Assembly: GCA_032209605.1 (NCBI GenBank)
Contig: JASFXZ010000020.1
Coordinates: 2,735,501-2,799,500 of the forward strand
Origin: Mactromeris polynyma
Lineage: Eukaryota > Mollusca > Bivalvia > Venerida > Mactridae
Reading direction: 5' to 3'
Length of the DNA stretch: 64,000 bases
Each line of letters starts with the position of its first letter. Position 1 is the stretch's first letter. Below the pieces are notes generated by a model. The model saw only the letters and a list, made by a program, of their open reading frames with translations. It searched no databases and had not been told where the DNA came from. Positions 1-14,263 of the stretch are shown piece after piece. Both the position numbers and the translations under genes were made by a program.

Positions 1-391
1 ATAAATGTGTGATTGATCGAGTCAGACATTACTGAAATATTTGCTGCTTCATTAATAAGTTCGTTTACATTTAACAATGTCCGACATTTCATGGCATTAA
101 TAGACTATTAGTTTCTAGTGTTGCAATGTCTATGAATAATCCTGACCTGCAGATACAGCGTGCTGACTCATGTCTAGAATCGATCGTATGACATAGCAGT
201 AAAACAGACTATGTTGTTCTTTTGCTCGGTGAATAAGCGCCGAGTGGTGTAGCAACAATCAACTCTGTATACTGAAAACTGATCATTCGAAACGAAACGC
301 TTTAATTTCCAACAGTTGGTTCGAAAATATTGATTAGATGGTAAAGGTTGATTGATTTTGTTTACAGAAATATAAAATGGGTATTAAAATA
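1..391. other. Left-edge non-coding stretch
   Basis: AT-rich sequence with no convincing coding exon or RNA gene on either strand. It precedes the first inverted-repeat transposon. The first coding exon of the beta-tubulin gene was looked for here and not found. Confidence 0.5.
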
Positions 392-756
392 CAGTAAAAC
401 CTCACTTAAAGACCACCCCTTTAATAAGACCACCTCAAAATTAAGAACACACTTTTTAAGTCCATTTTCACTATTTTGTTCTTTATTCAACCTCAATATT
501 AAGACCATCTCAATATTAAGACCATCTCAATATTAAGACCATCTCAATATTAAGACCATCTCAATAATAAGACCATCTCAATATTAAGACCATCTCAATA
601 TTAAGACCATCTCAATAATAAGACCATCTCAATATTAAGACCATCTCAATATTAAGACCACCTCAATATTAAGACCACCTCAATATTAAGACCATCTCAA
701 TAATAAGACCAGTTTTCAAGGGTCCCAAGGCTGGTCTTATTATTGAGGTTTTACTG
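392..756. mobile_element. Pogo/Tigger-like MITE with internal 17-bp tandem repeats
   Basis: Terminal inverted repeats begin CAGTAAAACCTCA at 392 and end in the complement at 756, flanked by TA on both sides (390-391 and 757-758). The TA duplication and CAGT...ACCTC ends are typical of the pogo/Tigger branch of Tc1/mariner. No transposase is encoded, so it is non-autonomous. The interior (about 487-712) is roughly 13 copies of a 17-bp unit (ATCTCAATATTAAGACC), itself a variant of the TIR sequence. Related copies lie at 13044, 36462 and 47786. Confidence 0.8.
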
Positions 757-779
757 TACGATCATATTTTGTTTTATTA

Positions 780-2705
780 TACTGCTGGGTGTTTCTAGCT
801 TTGTGTTGTCAATGGGCATGTACATACTGCTGGGTGTTTCTAGCTTTGTGTGGTCAATGGGCATGTACATACTGCTGGTGTTTCTAGCTTTGTGTGGTCA
901 ATGGGCATGTACATACTGCTGGGTGTTTCTAGCTTTGTGTGGTCAATGGGCATGTACATACTGCTGGTGTTTCTAGCTTTGTGTGGTCAATGGGCATGTA
1001 CATACTGCTGGTGTTTCTAGCTTTGTGTGGTCAATGGGCATGTACATACTGCTGGGTGTTTCTAGCTTTGTGTTGTCAATGGGAATGTACATACTGCTGG
1101 GTGTTTCTAGCTTTGTGTTGTCAATGGGAATGTACATACTGCTGGGTGTTTCTAGCTTTGTGTGGTCAATGGGCATGTACATACTGCTGGGTGTTTCTAG
1201 CTTTGTGTGGTCAATGGGAATGTACATACTGCTGGGTGTTTCTAGCTTTGTGTTGTCAATGGGCATGTACATACTGCTGGGTGTTTCTAGCTTTGTGTTG
1301 TCAATGGGCATGTACATACTGCTGGTGTTTCTAGCTTTGTGTGGTCAATGGGCATGTACATACTGCTGGGTGTTTCTAGCTTTGTGTTGTCAATGGGCAT
1401 GTACATACTGCTGGGTGTTTCTAGCTTTGTGTTGTCAATGGGCATGTACATACTGCTGGGTGTTTCTAGCTTTGTGTGGTCAATGGGCATGTACATACTG
1501 CTGGGTGTTTCTAGCTTTGTGTGGTCAATGGGCATGTACATACTGCTGGGTGTTTCTAGCTTTGTGTGGTCAATGGGCATGTACATACTGCTGGGTGTTT
1601 CTAGCTTTGTGTTGTCAATGGGAATGTACATACTGCTGGGTGTTTCTAGCTTTGTGTTGTCAATGGGCATGTACATACTGCTGGGTGTTTCTAGCTTTGT
1701 GTGGTCAATGGGCATGTACATACTGCTGGGTGTTTCTAGCTTTGTGTGGTCAATGGGCATGTACATACTGCTGGGTGTTTCTAGCTTTGTGTTGTCAATG
1801 GGAATGTACATACTGCTGGGTGTTTCTAGCTTTGTGTTGTCAATGGGCATGTACATACTGCTGGTGTTTCTAGCTTTGTGTGGTCAATGGGCATGTACAT
1901 ACTGCTGGGTGTTTCTAGCTTTGTGTGGTCAATGGGCATGTACATACTGCTGGTGTTTCTAGCTTTGTGTGGTCAATGGGCATGTACATACTGCTGGTGT
2001 TTCTAGCTTTGTGTGGTCAATGGGCATGTACATACTGCTGGGTGTTTCTAGCTTTGTGTGGTCAATGGGCATGTACATACTGCTGGTGTTTCTAGCTTTG
2101 TGTGGTCAATGGGCATGTACATACTGCTGGTGTTTCTAGCTTTGTGTGGTCAATGGGCATGTACATACTGCTGGGTGTTTCTAGCTTTGTGTGGTCAATG
2201 GGCATGTACATACTGCTGGGTGTTTCTAGCTTTGTGTGGTCAATGGGCATGTACATACTGCTGGGTGTTTCTAGCTTTGTGTGGTCAATGGGCATGTACA
2301 TACTGCTGGGTGTTTCTAGCTTTGTGTGGTCAATGGGCATGTACATACTGCTGGGTGTTTCTAGCTTTGTGTGGTCAATGGGCATGTACATACTGCTGGG
2401 TGTTTCTAGCTTTGTGTGGTCAATGGGCATGTACATACTGCTGGGTGTTTCTAGCTTTGTGTGGTCAATGGGCATGTACATACTGCTGGGTGTTTCTAGC
2501 TTTGTGTGGTCAATGGGCATGTACATACTGCTGGGTGTTTCTAGCTTTGTGTGGTCAATGGGCATGTACATACTGCTGGGTGTTTCTAGCTTTGTGTGGT
2601 CAATGGGCATGTACATACTGCTGGGTGTTTCTAGCTTTGTGTGGTCAATGGGCATGTACATACTGCTGGTGTTTCTAGCTTTGTGTGGTCAATGGGCATG
2701 TACAT
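780..2705. repeat. 45-bp minisatellite array, about 43 copies
   Basis: Head-to-tail copies of a 45-bp unit (TGCTGGGTGTTTCTAGCTTT followed by GTGTGGTCAATGGGCATGTACATAC), with a 44-bp variant that lacks one G. Two point variants, GTGG/GTTG and GGCATG/GGAATG, alternate in the left part. The right part (about 2150-2660) is 12 essentially identical copies. Because 45 is a multiple of 3, long open frames exist on both strands, but they are by-products of the repeat and not genes. Confidence 0.95.
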
Positions 2706-5324
2706 TGTATCATTGTTTGTTCAAATACAATCTTGTAGATATATACCAACTGTATGAATATTTAAATTCTAACTTCAGTACATCTCGGATAGTATACATG
2801 ATCAGAGCACACATGACGATCCATCGCTTTGGAAATGATGATATTTTTTTAATGAAAATTAATGACTTACCACAGTTGTTTTACACTAATATTTGACATA
2901 GAGGTACATATGTAATACGTTCGTTTGTACAAGTTGGTCGTCAGGATAGGCTGGATTTTGCTAATACATAAACATCTATCTGTCGAGAATCGTAATGTAT
3001 TGGATCTATTAAATGCTTGCCATTCAATTTCTAGAACTAACACAGAGAAGTTATTATTCAAATAGCAAATATGAATAAACTCTGGTTTTCATTCCTGACA
3101 TAAAATTTACGGTTGCCATAGCAACCGGTGTAGAGAATGCTTACAATTTCTAGATGTCTGCTATTGATCCTAGAAAAACTCCGTAATTATGTGAATTTCT
3201 GTACGAGCACCCCGTTCAGCGAGTCGGCTCCGCTCACCAAATCTTCTGAGAATAATACTTATGTGAATATGTAAATTAAATACTGTGCTTGAAACCGTTC
3301 CAGTATATTCAAAGTTGAATACAAGTTTGAATTCGGAAGTTTGTTTACTTTTGTGCGCCAGAGATATCGAAATGTTTGAATTTGTTTTGAATGGCAACAC
3401 AATTTGCATACCTCCCAGAGCAATACTTTGGGAAATGCAAATTTCGGCTGTTGTGGAAAGGATGTTTGTTTAAAGAGGTTGAATCGGTAGAAACACTTTA
3501 CTTTCGATACTTGATATTGTTGTTGTAGAGTGGTTGTTGTTAAAGAGAGGACCACTTTGGAAAGGTTTCACTTTGATGCCTTTTCGTTTAATATGTTGTT
3601 GATACACTCATTAATTCTTTATGTTGATTTTGTTCAGTTTAATTGCGCTGTCAATTTGTTGTTTAAGATTGTATTTCTTCTTGCCTATCTCTCTTTTTTG
3701 GTTTTTGACTTTCTCCATCTCTGTATATATTGTCAGCTTTCTATTTTTTATTGTCAATTACGGTATATTGCAGCACGAGTACTTTGTGTTTTATGATCAA
3801 CATGATTGCTCAGCTCTAATTAATTAACTACGTAATTGCACTTGCGTATTGAGTATCATGTTCTGTATAAAACAAACACACATTGTCTAGACTGTATTGA
3901 TTTCACGGCAAGTTATTGTCAGGCATCAAACAGCACCATAACAATCATACATGCACCAGGCTGTCTGGATTTTCTTAAAATCAATGGTTACCTCATCAAT
4001 CGCCGCTGATATTGTGTTCAATATCTCCGCGGACGTTTTGTTGAAATGCAACAAATATTTCATAACGGAATTTCAGAAATGATCAGGTCGTAATGGTATT
4101 ATTATAGTGCGTTTGGGAATACATGTACATGTATCTATCTTTATACACTTAACAAAACTTATAAGTGTGCGCTTTTTAATGTCGAATAGCTGTTTTATTG
4201 ATTTACATTTCTACACGAATTTTTGTATATTGGTTACATGTAGATCTTGATTCTCGGGTCGAATTTATCGATTTAAAAAACCCCGGTGCATTGAGTCAGG
4301 GTGGACACACGCGGTGTTAGGCTCTTTCCAATCAATTATATGAGATTCAAGTGGGAGCTGCAGTACTGATGTTTTTGAATCATCACATTTATTGATTGTA
4401 TTTGTTCAATGTGTGGATTTATGACATTAAACAGATAAACATGTTATGCCGGGTATCTACGCTAAATTTGTTGAAAATTTCAGCAATATACTTAAAAAAC
4501 CCTTAATTTATTTAAATGGAAACCAAGTCAGTAAATGCAATCAACTTCCTGAATTCGGGAGCGTGTGGTCTGATACTTGCGAAGCACCGGTGGGACCGAC
4601 ACGTATTTACAACCACTCATGAACCCTGCACCTGAACGTCTGTCCGTCTTCTTGAACTTATCTTACTTGCGCCTATATTACGTTGCAAATGTTGCAATCT
4701 GAGTATGATATTATAACTGGTATGTGGCTTTCATGTCCGTGTAATGAATAAATTAATAATCTTGTTCTTCCTTCGTAGTGACATGGTTCTTGTTAAAATG
4801 CCTGATTAACGGCCGGCATATGTCGCAAGGTGTAAGCCTGGTTTCAGGATGGACTTGGAACATTTGAACCATTCGAGGTCAATTAATGTATGTCTTACAT
4901 TTCAATGACCACTTTAAAACAAACAGAGAATACGTAGGAAGGATGCACTTTAAATGTTGAAGAATATTGGTTTAAGATTGTTTAAAAATGCAGACGAGTT
5001 GTGCATTGCATAGTATTTATTTGTATTAAAGTCTTTGGTGAATATTGAACCTCGTTAATGTAGAATTGATTGGTGTGTAAAAACTCTAGTTACATAGGGG
5101 TTTTAACGAAAAATGTATGTTTTCATATTTTGATCTGATATGAACCTATAGCGATGTTCGTCAATGACTTTCAACATTTAAATTATGTCGAAGTTTGGGA
5201 ATGAAACACAATGTACGTAACTTCATATTAGATGAATACATGAATATCTTTAGTAACTGTAAACATTTTCTGAAACACGCAGAACTTAACGGAGTAATTG
5301 TATCGATACTTCTATTTTTTTCAG
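2706..5324. other. Non-coding region upstream of / within the first tubulin intron
   Basis: No exon was recognised. The stretch holds a SINE-core-like motif near 3525-3580 (AGAGGACCACTTTGGAAAGG) and one copy of an interspersed repeat at about 4130-4490. If the tubulin gene keeps its usual first coding exon, that exon is further upstream, making this part of intron 1. Alternatively the exon is divergent and was missed. Confidence 0.5.
4130..4490 (+). repeat. Uncharacterised interspersed repeat, copy A
   Basis: This stretch is the reverse complement of a stretch at about 35320-35650. Shared blocks include CTTATAAGTGTGCGCTTTTT, GATCTTGATTCTCGGGTCGA and GGGTATCTACGCTAAATTTG. Similarity is high over roughly 330 bp with small indels. 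No terminal inverted repeat or coding capacity was recognised, so the class is unknown. Confidence 0.7.
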
Positions 5325-9170
<3,846 letters not shown>

Positions 9171-9670
9171 GAAACAAGATCGATAATTTTCGTCAATGTC
9201 TATAACCCTAATTATCAATCCAGTATTTAAAGTTTAACATTGACACTCTAAGCGAGTATATGAAAAAACTTTTAGGCATTTTATGTATACATTAAAATTA
9301 TTTTGTTAGAATAGTTTGTAATCAATCTGCGATAACATTGAAACTTGGAACTTACATTTTGGGTAAGAATATCCATGTTCATAGCAGTGATTATTTGTTC
9401 ATTCAGAAATTAAAACCAGAAAGTTAGGACCAACTAACAAGTAAGCAACTTTCTGTGTTGTGGCTTTTTGTAAACTTTAACATTCATACATGTAATCTTT
9501 CTCTGCGTGCAAAATGTTTTATTAGTTTTGCTTCAATAGTGGTAAGAATGTTTAAGACTTTTGCCTTTTACTCCAGCGTTAATTTACATAATGCTTTTGT
9601 TTGCTCTATGTGATAACACTTCGGACCAGTGCTTTTATTGGAAACTGAAATAAATACGAAAATAGGAATG
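9171..9670 (+). other. Beta-tubulin 3' UTR
   Basis: AT-rich untranslated sequence after the stop. An AATAAA hexamer at 9649-9654, followed by T/GT-rich sequence, is the best poly(A) signal candidate. The cleavage point is not determined. Confidence 0.6.
9649..9654 (+). promoter_or_regulatory. Candidate poly(A) signal of beta-tubulin
   Basis: Canonical AATAAA 479 bases after the stop codon, followed within 30 bases by TGTATAATGTTTGTTT, a GU-rich stretch of the kind found downstream of cleavage sites. Confidence 0.55.
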
Positions 9671-9841
9671 TATAATGTTTGTTTATTATAGTATCACCTA
9701 GTGCCAGCTATTTCTGATGTGTGAGACACTTACTTTCTAAGCACATTTACCTCATGATCAATTCCTATCCTTTACTACCAGGCACCAGTCAGGTAGACAT
9801 ACAGTAATCATTAGTTAACTAGCTGGCGGCTCATCAACCGG

Positions 9842-9915
9842 CCATATCGGAACGGATTCGAACATTCGATCTCCCGCACTCACGGCGGGTGCCTTAAGCA
9901 CTCGGCCATGGGAGG
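9842..9915 (-). repeat. tRNA-related sequence (SINE head or tRNA pseudogene)
   Basis: On the - strand it reads TGGCCGAGTGCTTAAGGC, a box-A sequence of the tRNA-Ser/Leu type, then a perfect 5-bp CCCGC/GCGGG stem and a box B, GTTCGAATCC. The anticodon loop (CGTGAGT) lacks the invariant T33, so a working tRNA is unlikely. SINE-tail-like sequence is nearby at 10081-10180. Confidence 0.6.
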
Positions 9916-12900
9916 TGGAGTGTTGTATTCTACCTCAACCCATCGGGTTTGCTAAGTCTGTGGAGTACACTCGACTGGACTGTCAGCCTTGGGGCTGTAG
10001 GGTTGACCCCCGGGAATGTGATATGTTATCCACAACAAATAGTAATTAGTAGAAGATGTTACATAAAAATATTTGTACATCACCTCTGCATACTGGGGGT
10101 CAGGTCAGTCGCTTGCTGAAGAACTTGTTAGTTAAAGTACTGATTGGTAACACATGTACACTGGTTAGATCAACAGGCCACCATATATACCTGATATCGT
10201 GTCGAAACAAAATGGGCGTAAAACCTTAAAAAAATAAACTCACCAATTTGCTTTTTTGTACACGATTATCATAAACGAATAAATTCTGCCGACCGTTAAA
10301 AGTCTGACAGAGAACTTTTTTGTTTGCAAGCTGAACTGTAAATATATTCTATCCCGTTTGATTAGCCATTTTGAATCAAGTTACATCACTCTCAATGACA
10401 TTTTTGCAGAGTTGTCTTCCGTTATTGCACTCTTCATGAAGCCTTATGAAAGTCGTCAGTTTGTTTGAAAGATAATCCCACAAAAGTTGTTGATTATTTA
10501 AATTATTTACAAACTGAACGTGAACATGGTCCTGTACAAATGGAGAATGGTTGTCGAAAATGTTTAACTCATGATTTCTCAGTGACAAATTGACTGAAGA
10601 TGATATAATCCATGGGATTTCTCTTATTCCGTCCATAAACTAGTTTCCACATCTACAATATTAAATCTCTTGTTCTTAATCATCAGCCATTTATGATTAG
10701 CAAACCTGATAAGCACTTATAGAAGTAATTCCCAAATATGTGAGAATCGAGAAAATACCATAGGAATTTGCATGTGACAATCACTTCTTCTTCAACTTTC
10801 TGAGCCGTCTGCCTACATAAGCATAATGAATACGTTGTTTATATATCTGACTTCATTTTATCATCGTTGACATTATATTGCCTATAAACTTTCTATCAAT
10901 ATGGCCGACTGTTCAGAACAAGGGAAGTAAATATTGTAAATGTGGGAACTATCTATTGATGATGAGAAGACGTCTTTGCTTGCAGAAGAACATGTTAGTA
11001 CTGGTTGGTAACCCAGATAACACGGGTTAAGTCAACTGACCACCGTACAAACAGATCCAAACTGAAACACTGTAACGGTGTAGTCACCAACACCACATAA
11101 CGCAAGGAAATACTCAAATAGACGCAATATTATGTAATTCAGTCGAATTAATATTCAACCAGATACAATGACTTAGTAATACGTTTGTATAATTATAAAA
11201 ACAGAACAACAAGCGTATTTATGAAACTATTAACTTTAATATATCAGATGATAAAATATGACAATGCATCAATACATCAGTACATAATGTTATGTGTAAA
11301 GTAGACGCGACATTGATCACATATACTGGTACCACTACCGGGTCCAAGGGAGACCCGGCGCCCCCCCCCACATAAATTCCCAAAACTTCCTTATATGTCT
11401 GAGTATAATTACAAAAATATACAGATACCTTAAATCATAAGATACGTTTTCAAATAAGCGATTCTGATTTATTTTAGCATTATATTCTATAATGCTGATG
11501 TTATACTTTATACATACATGTATGATATGTTCTATTATCCCGTTTGCCTTAACAGACAAGCTTGAGCAAAACCAAAACATGACCAAAAAAGTAACGCCCC
11601 ATTAAGCCCAAATCCTGGAACTGCCACTGAGTACTATGTGCATACGTGTTCATTTTATGATTGTACCTTCAAATATACGCTAATGAAGTTTCATTTAACT
11701 ATGAATTAACATTATTGTGTATAATGAGAATAACCAACGACAGTGTAGAAATACCAACATCAATGGTCAGACGATATCCAGCAAACGTTAGTCCTAAAAC
11801 TGAGTCACGTTGAATACATTGTTTAAAAATGAACACCGGCTGTTTTATGTATATACCATAAACGGTGCTACGCGAGTAACAAGACTGGTACGAGTCTATT
11901 TTATACAAAAAATCACAGTTATAAGTAACAAAATGGACGGCAACAAAATGACACGGTGCTGAGTGTGCGGGTCACAACAAGTGATAATGACCTACATGTA
12001 CATTGTATATGCTAAAACTTAACAAGGCAATAAATATACTACATGATACTACTACATGTACTATGCTGATGATTATATATACATGTAATCATAAGTAAAA
12101 CAGTAAATCTTCATCACAGAAACACACCATTCTAGGTGTTGTTGAGAGCGCCGCTCTGTAGATGTTGCACTCTAAACAAGTATTGATGAATTCAAGCCAC
12201 GAAGTACATCGCCGGATTACTTTTAAAATGGCAAAAAATATCACTAACGTACATTACTTTCTGATTTGGACATGCGTTTTGAATATAACTTCGATACAAA
12301 ATATAATATAAGTTGATTAATTATTCAAAAAGTTAACAATATGCTATTTACGAGTGTTCGAACCAGTGAACAAATATATGGAATACAAGTCAAGCTATCT
12401 GTACACTAGATACATTTACCATTGCGTAGATAGGCTAACATATCATGTTCATTTTCACATCAAGAGAAATATGCGACATCCTTATCAGTACAAACGCCCT
12501 TATCAGAAATGGTTCGTAGTAAATATATCAAATAATAAAATAAATGTATAAAAAAGACATATTGACCCGCACTAAACAAAGAACCAGGAACTAGAAGTGG
12601 TGTTTTGGTGCCCAATTTAGATTTTGATAAGAAAGGAATCAAATGAAAGGTACAACCCCTTTGCGCATATTTTGATACATTTTATTCAAAACAAATCGGT
12701 AACTATGGCAACAGTTTATTATACTACTTGAAAAATAGCAAAAATGCACGTTTCTACAGAACTGTTCATTTGAATGAGATAAAAAATTGTCACATAATAT
12801 AAGTGATTGAGCAACAAGTCCAAAACATATTTTCTTGTGTTACTATGGTAATCATGGCGTTCTTCGGGGTAAAAAACCTCTTATCGTACCTTGTAATTTA

Positions 12901-13043
12901 ATAATGTTGGTAAATAAAATCCAAGCATTATACAACTTCGCAAATTGTTTAACAATTGCCTCGAAAATAGGAAATGTTGATACATGTAACGGTCAGGCTA
13001 TTTTGATATCCGAATCTGTTCAAGTTTTCTCTAACAAGAAGTA
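9916..13043. other. Intergenic region with SINE fragments
   Basis: No gene was recognised. SINE-tail-like fragments occur at about 10081-10180 and 10970-11080 (GAACATGTTAGTACTGGTTG type). A C9 run is at about 11361-11369, and a SINE-core-like motif (GAGCGCCGCTCTGTAGATGT) is near 12147. The remainder is AT-rich with short spurious frames only. Confidence 0.5.
10970..11080 (+). repeat. SINE 3' fragment
   Basis: Reads GCAGAAGAACATGTTAGTAC then TGGTTGGTAACCCAG, matching the 3' half of the fuller SINE at 31675-32060. The tRNA-like head is absent, so it is a truncated copy. Confidence 0.6.
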
Positions 13044-13272
13044 CAGTAAAACCTCAATAATAAGACCACCCTTGGGACCCTTGATAACTGGTCTTAATAT
13101 TGACATGGTCTTAATATTGAGGTTTAATACAGAGTAAACCGGTAAAAATAGACTTGAAAATTGTGGTCTTATTATTGAGGTAGTCTTATTATTGAGGTGG
13201 TCTTATTATTGAGGTGGTCTTATTATTGAGGTGGTCTTATTATTGAGGTGGTCTTAAAGTGAGGGTTTACTG
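13044..13272. mobile_element. Pogo/Tigger-like MITE, same family as 392-756
   Basis: Begins CAGTAAAACCTCAATAATAA and ends in GTTTACTG, with TA on both sides (13042-13043 and 13273-13274). The right half contains 5-6 copies of a 17-bp unit (GAGGTGGTCTTATTATT), the same TIR-derived unit that is amplified in the 392-756 copy but at the other end. Confidence 0.8.
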
Positions 13273-13697
13273 TACATGTATACTCTACGTTCGCATATGT
13301 TATATCATCTCATACGTACGTCAACTTAGGTAGCTCTAATAAAGATACAAGTATTTTATGCGATATAAAGTCTAAGATATTTCTAAAATACTTTATATTG
13401 TACTACAAAAATGTCTTACTTTAGAACCCCACACCGCAGCTGTCAAACAAAAAGTAAATACCTTTTCTACATACGTAAATATATCGGAAAATCTCACAAA
13501 ATAATCTTATTTCTTGAACGAATTTTGTCATATTTTCTGTAATGGCACCGAACTGCTAAATATTTACCGCAAAGTTTTGTCGTCTGCCTTGCATTCATTT
13601 CTCTAATTAGTCTTAACTTCCGGTATAAACATCCGGTGTGAACTTCCGGTATAAACTTCTGGTGTAAACTTCCGGTATAAACGGTGGTACATGCGCC
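13273..13697. other. Roco 3' flank / 3' UTR with short repeats
   Basis: Immediately 3' of the Roco stop codon on the - strand. Bases about 13616-13685 are five copies of a 15-17-bp unit (ACTTCCGGTATAAAC and variants). No clear AATAAA was found on the - strand here, so the transcript end is not placed. Confidence 0.5.
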
Positions 13698-14263
13698 TCA
13701 GTCTGTTTCTTCGACTTCCGAATCATTTTCATTGATCTGATTAGCATGTCTACTCATGAATAAAGCCATTTGTTCTGCATTTAAACCAGGTAGTGTATTT
13801 CCAATCATTTGAGGCGCATCTTCATTGATGTCACTTCCTGTGCCACTTACGTTGCCATGGCTACTTTCTTCCTTTGTCATGAAGAAAGTCGCCGGATCAC
13901 CAGCTGACGTACGACGAGCGCTTTCAGATGGCGATGTCAGTTCGTCGTCGGCTGAATTTTGTTCTTTGTCATCATTAACTTTAAGGCTACTTAGGAATGA
14001 CGTCATTTCGTCTGCATTCAGTCCAGGCAACAAACCAACCGACATTCTCGAAGTTTTCTCCCCATAGTCACTGCTGTCGACGTCACTTCCGACAGCTGTT
14101 GAGATACTCGGTCGACTCATCATGGTAGTGTCCATTGGCATGACAGCTGTGCGGCGACCTTGTCTGACAGGGGCTTGTACGTGCATACCCCTACATTCTG
14201 CGGACCCTTTAAGGGCATCTCGACGTTTCTGACGTATTCTAGCTAAATTGAGGCGGACATCAT
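13698..14263 (-). CDS. Roco exon 12: C-terminal tail and stop
   Basis: Follows the acceptor CTTTTTCTACAG, and its first two bases complete Asp988. It begins DVRLNLARIRQKRRDALKG, a basic helix-like stretch, then continues low-complexity, rich in Ser, Asp and Glu. Two copies of LPGLNA(D/E)(E/Q)M occur about 79 residues apart, each followed by a short hydrophobic stretch. It joins exon 11 in phase across a 7.1-kb intron, so membership in this gene is well supported but rests on phase and order, not on a family match. Confidence 0.75.

Noticed and set aside
780..2705. Possible CRISPR-like array here or at 41395 or 53015
   Set aside because: Repeats are directly contiguous with no unique spacers and the DNA is animal. 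These are minisatellites.
743..2896. Several long overlapping frames on both strands, up to 296 codons
   Set aside because: They consist wholly of the 45-bp minisatellite. The unit length is a multiple of 3, so open frames arise automatically on both strands.
3900..5320. First beta-tubulin exon (the conserved 19-codon start)
   Set aside because: No sequence encoding the invariant QAGQCGNQIG block was found in this stretch or elsewhere left of 5325, so it is presumed upstream of the window.
9842..9915. Functional tRNA-Ser or tRNA-Leu gene
   Set aside because: Boxes A and B are good, but T33 is missing from the anticodon loop and SINE-tail-like sequence lies nearby.
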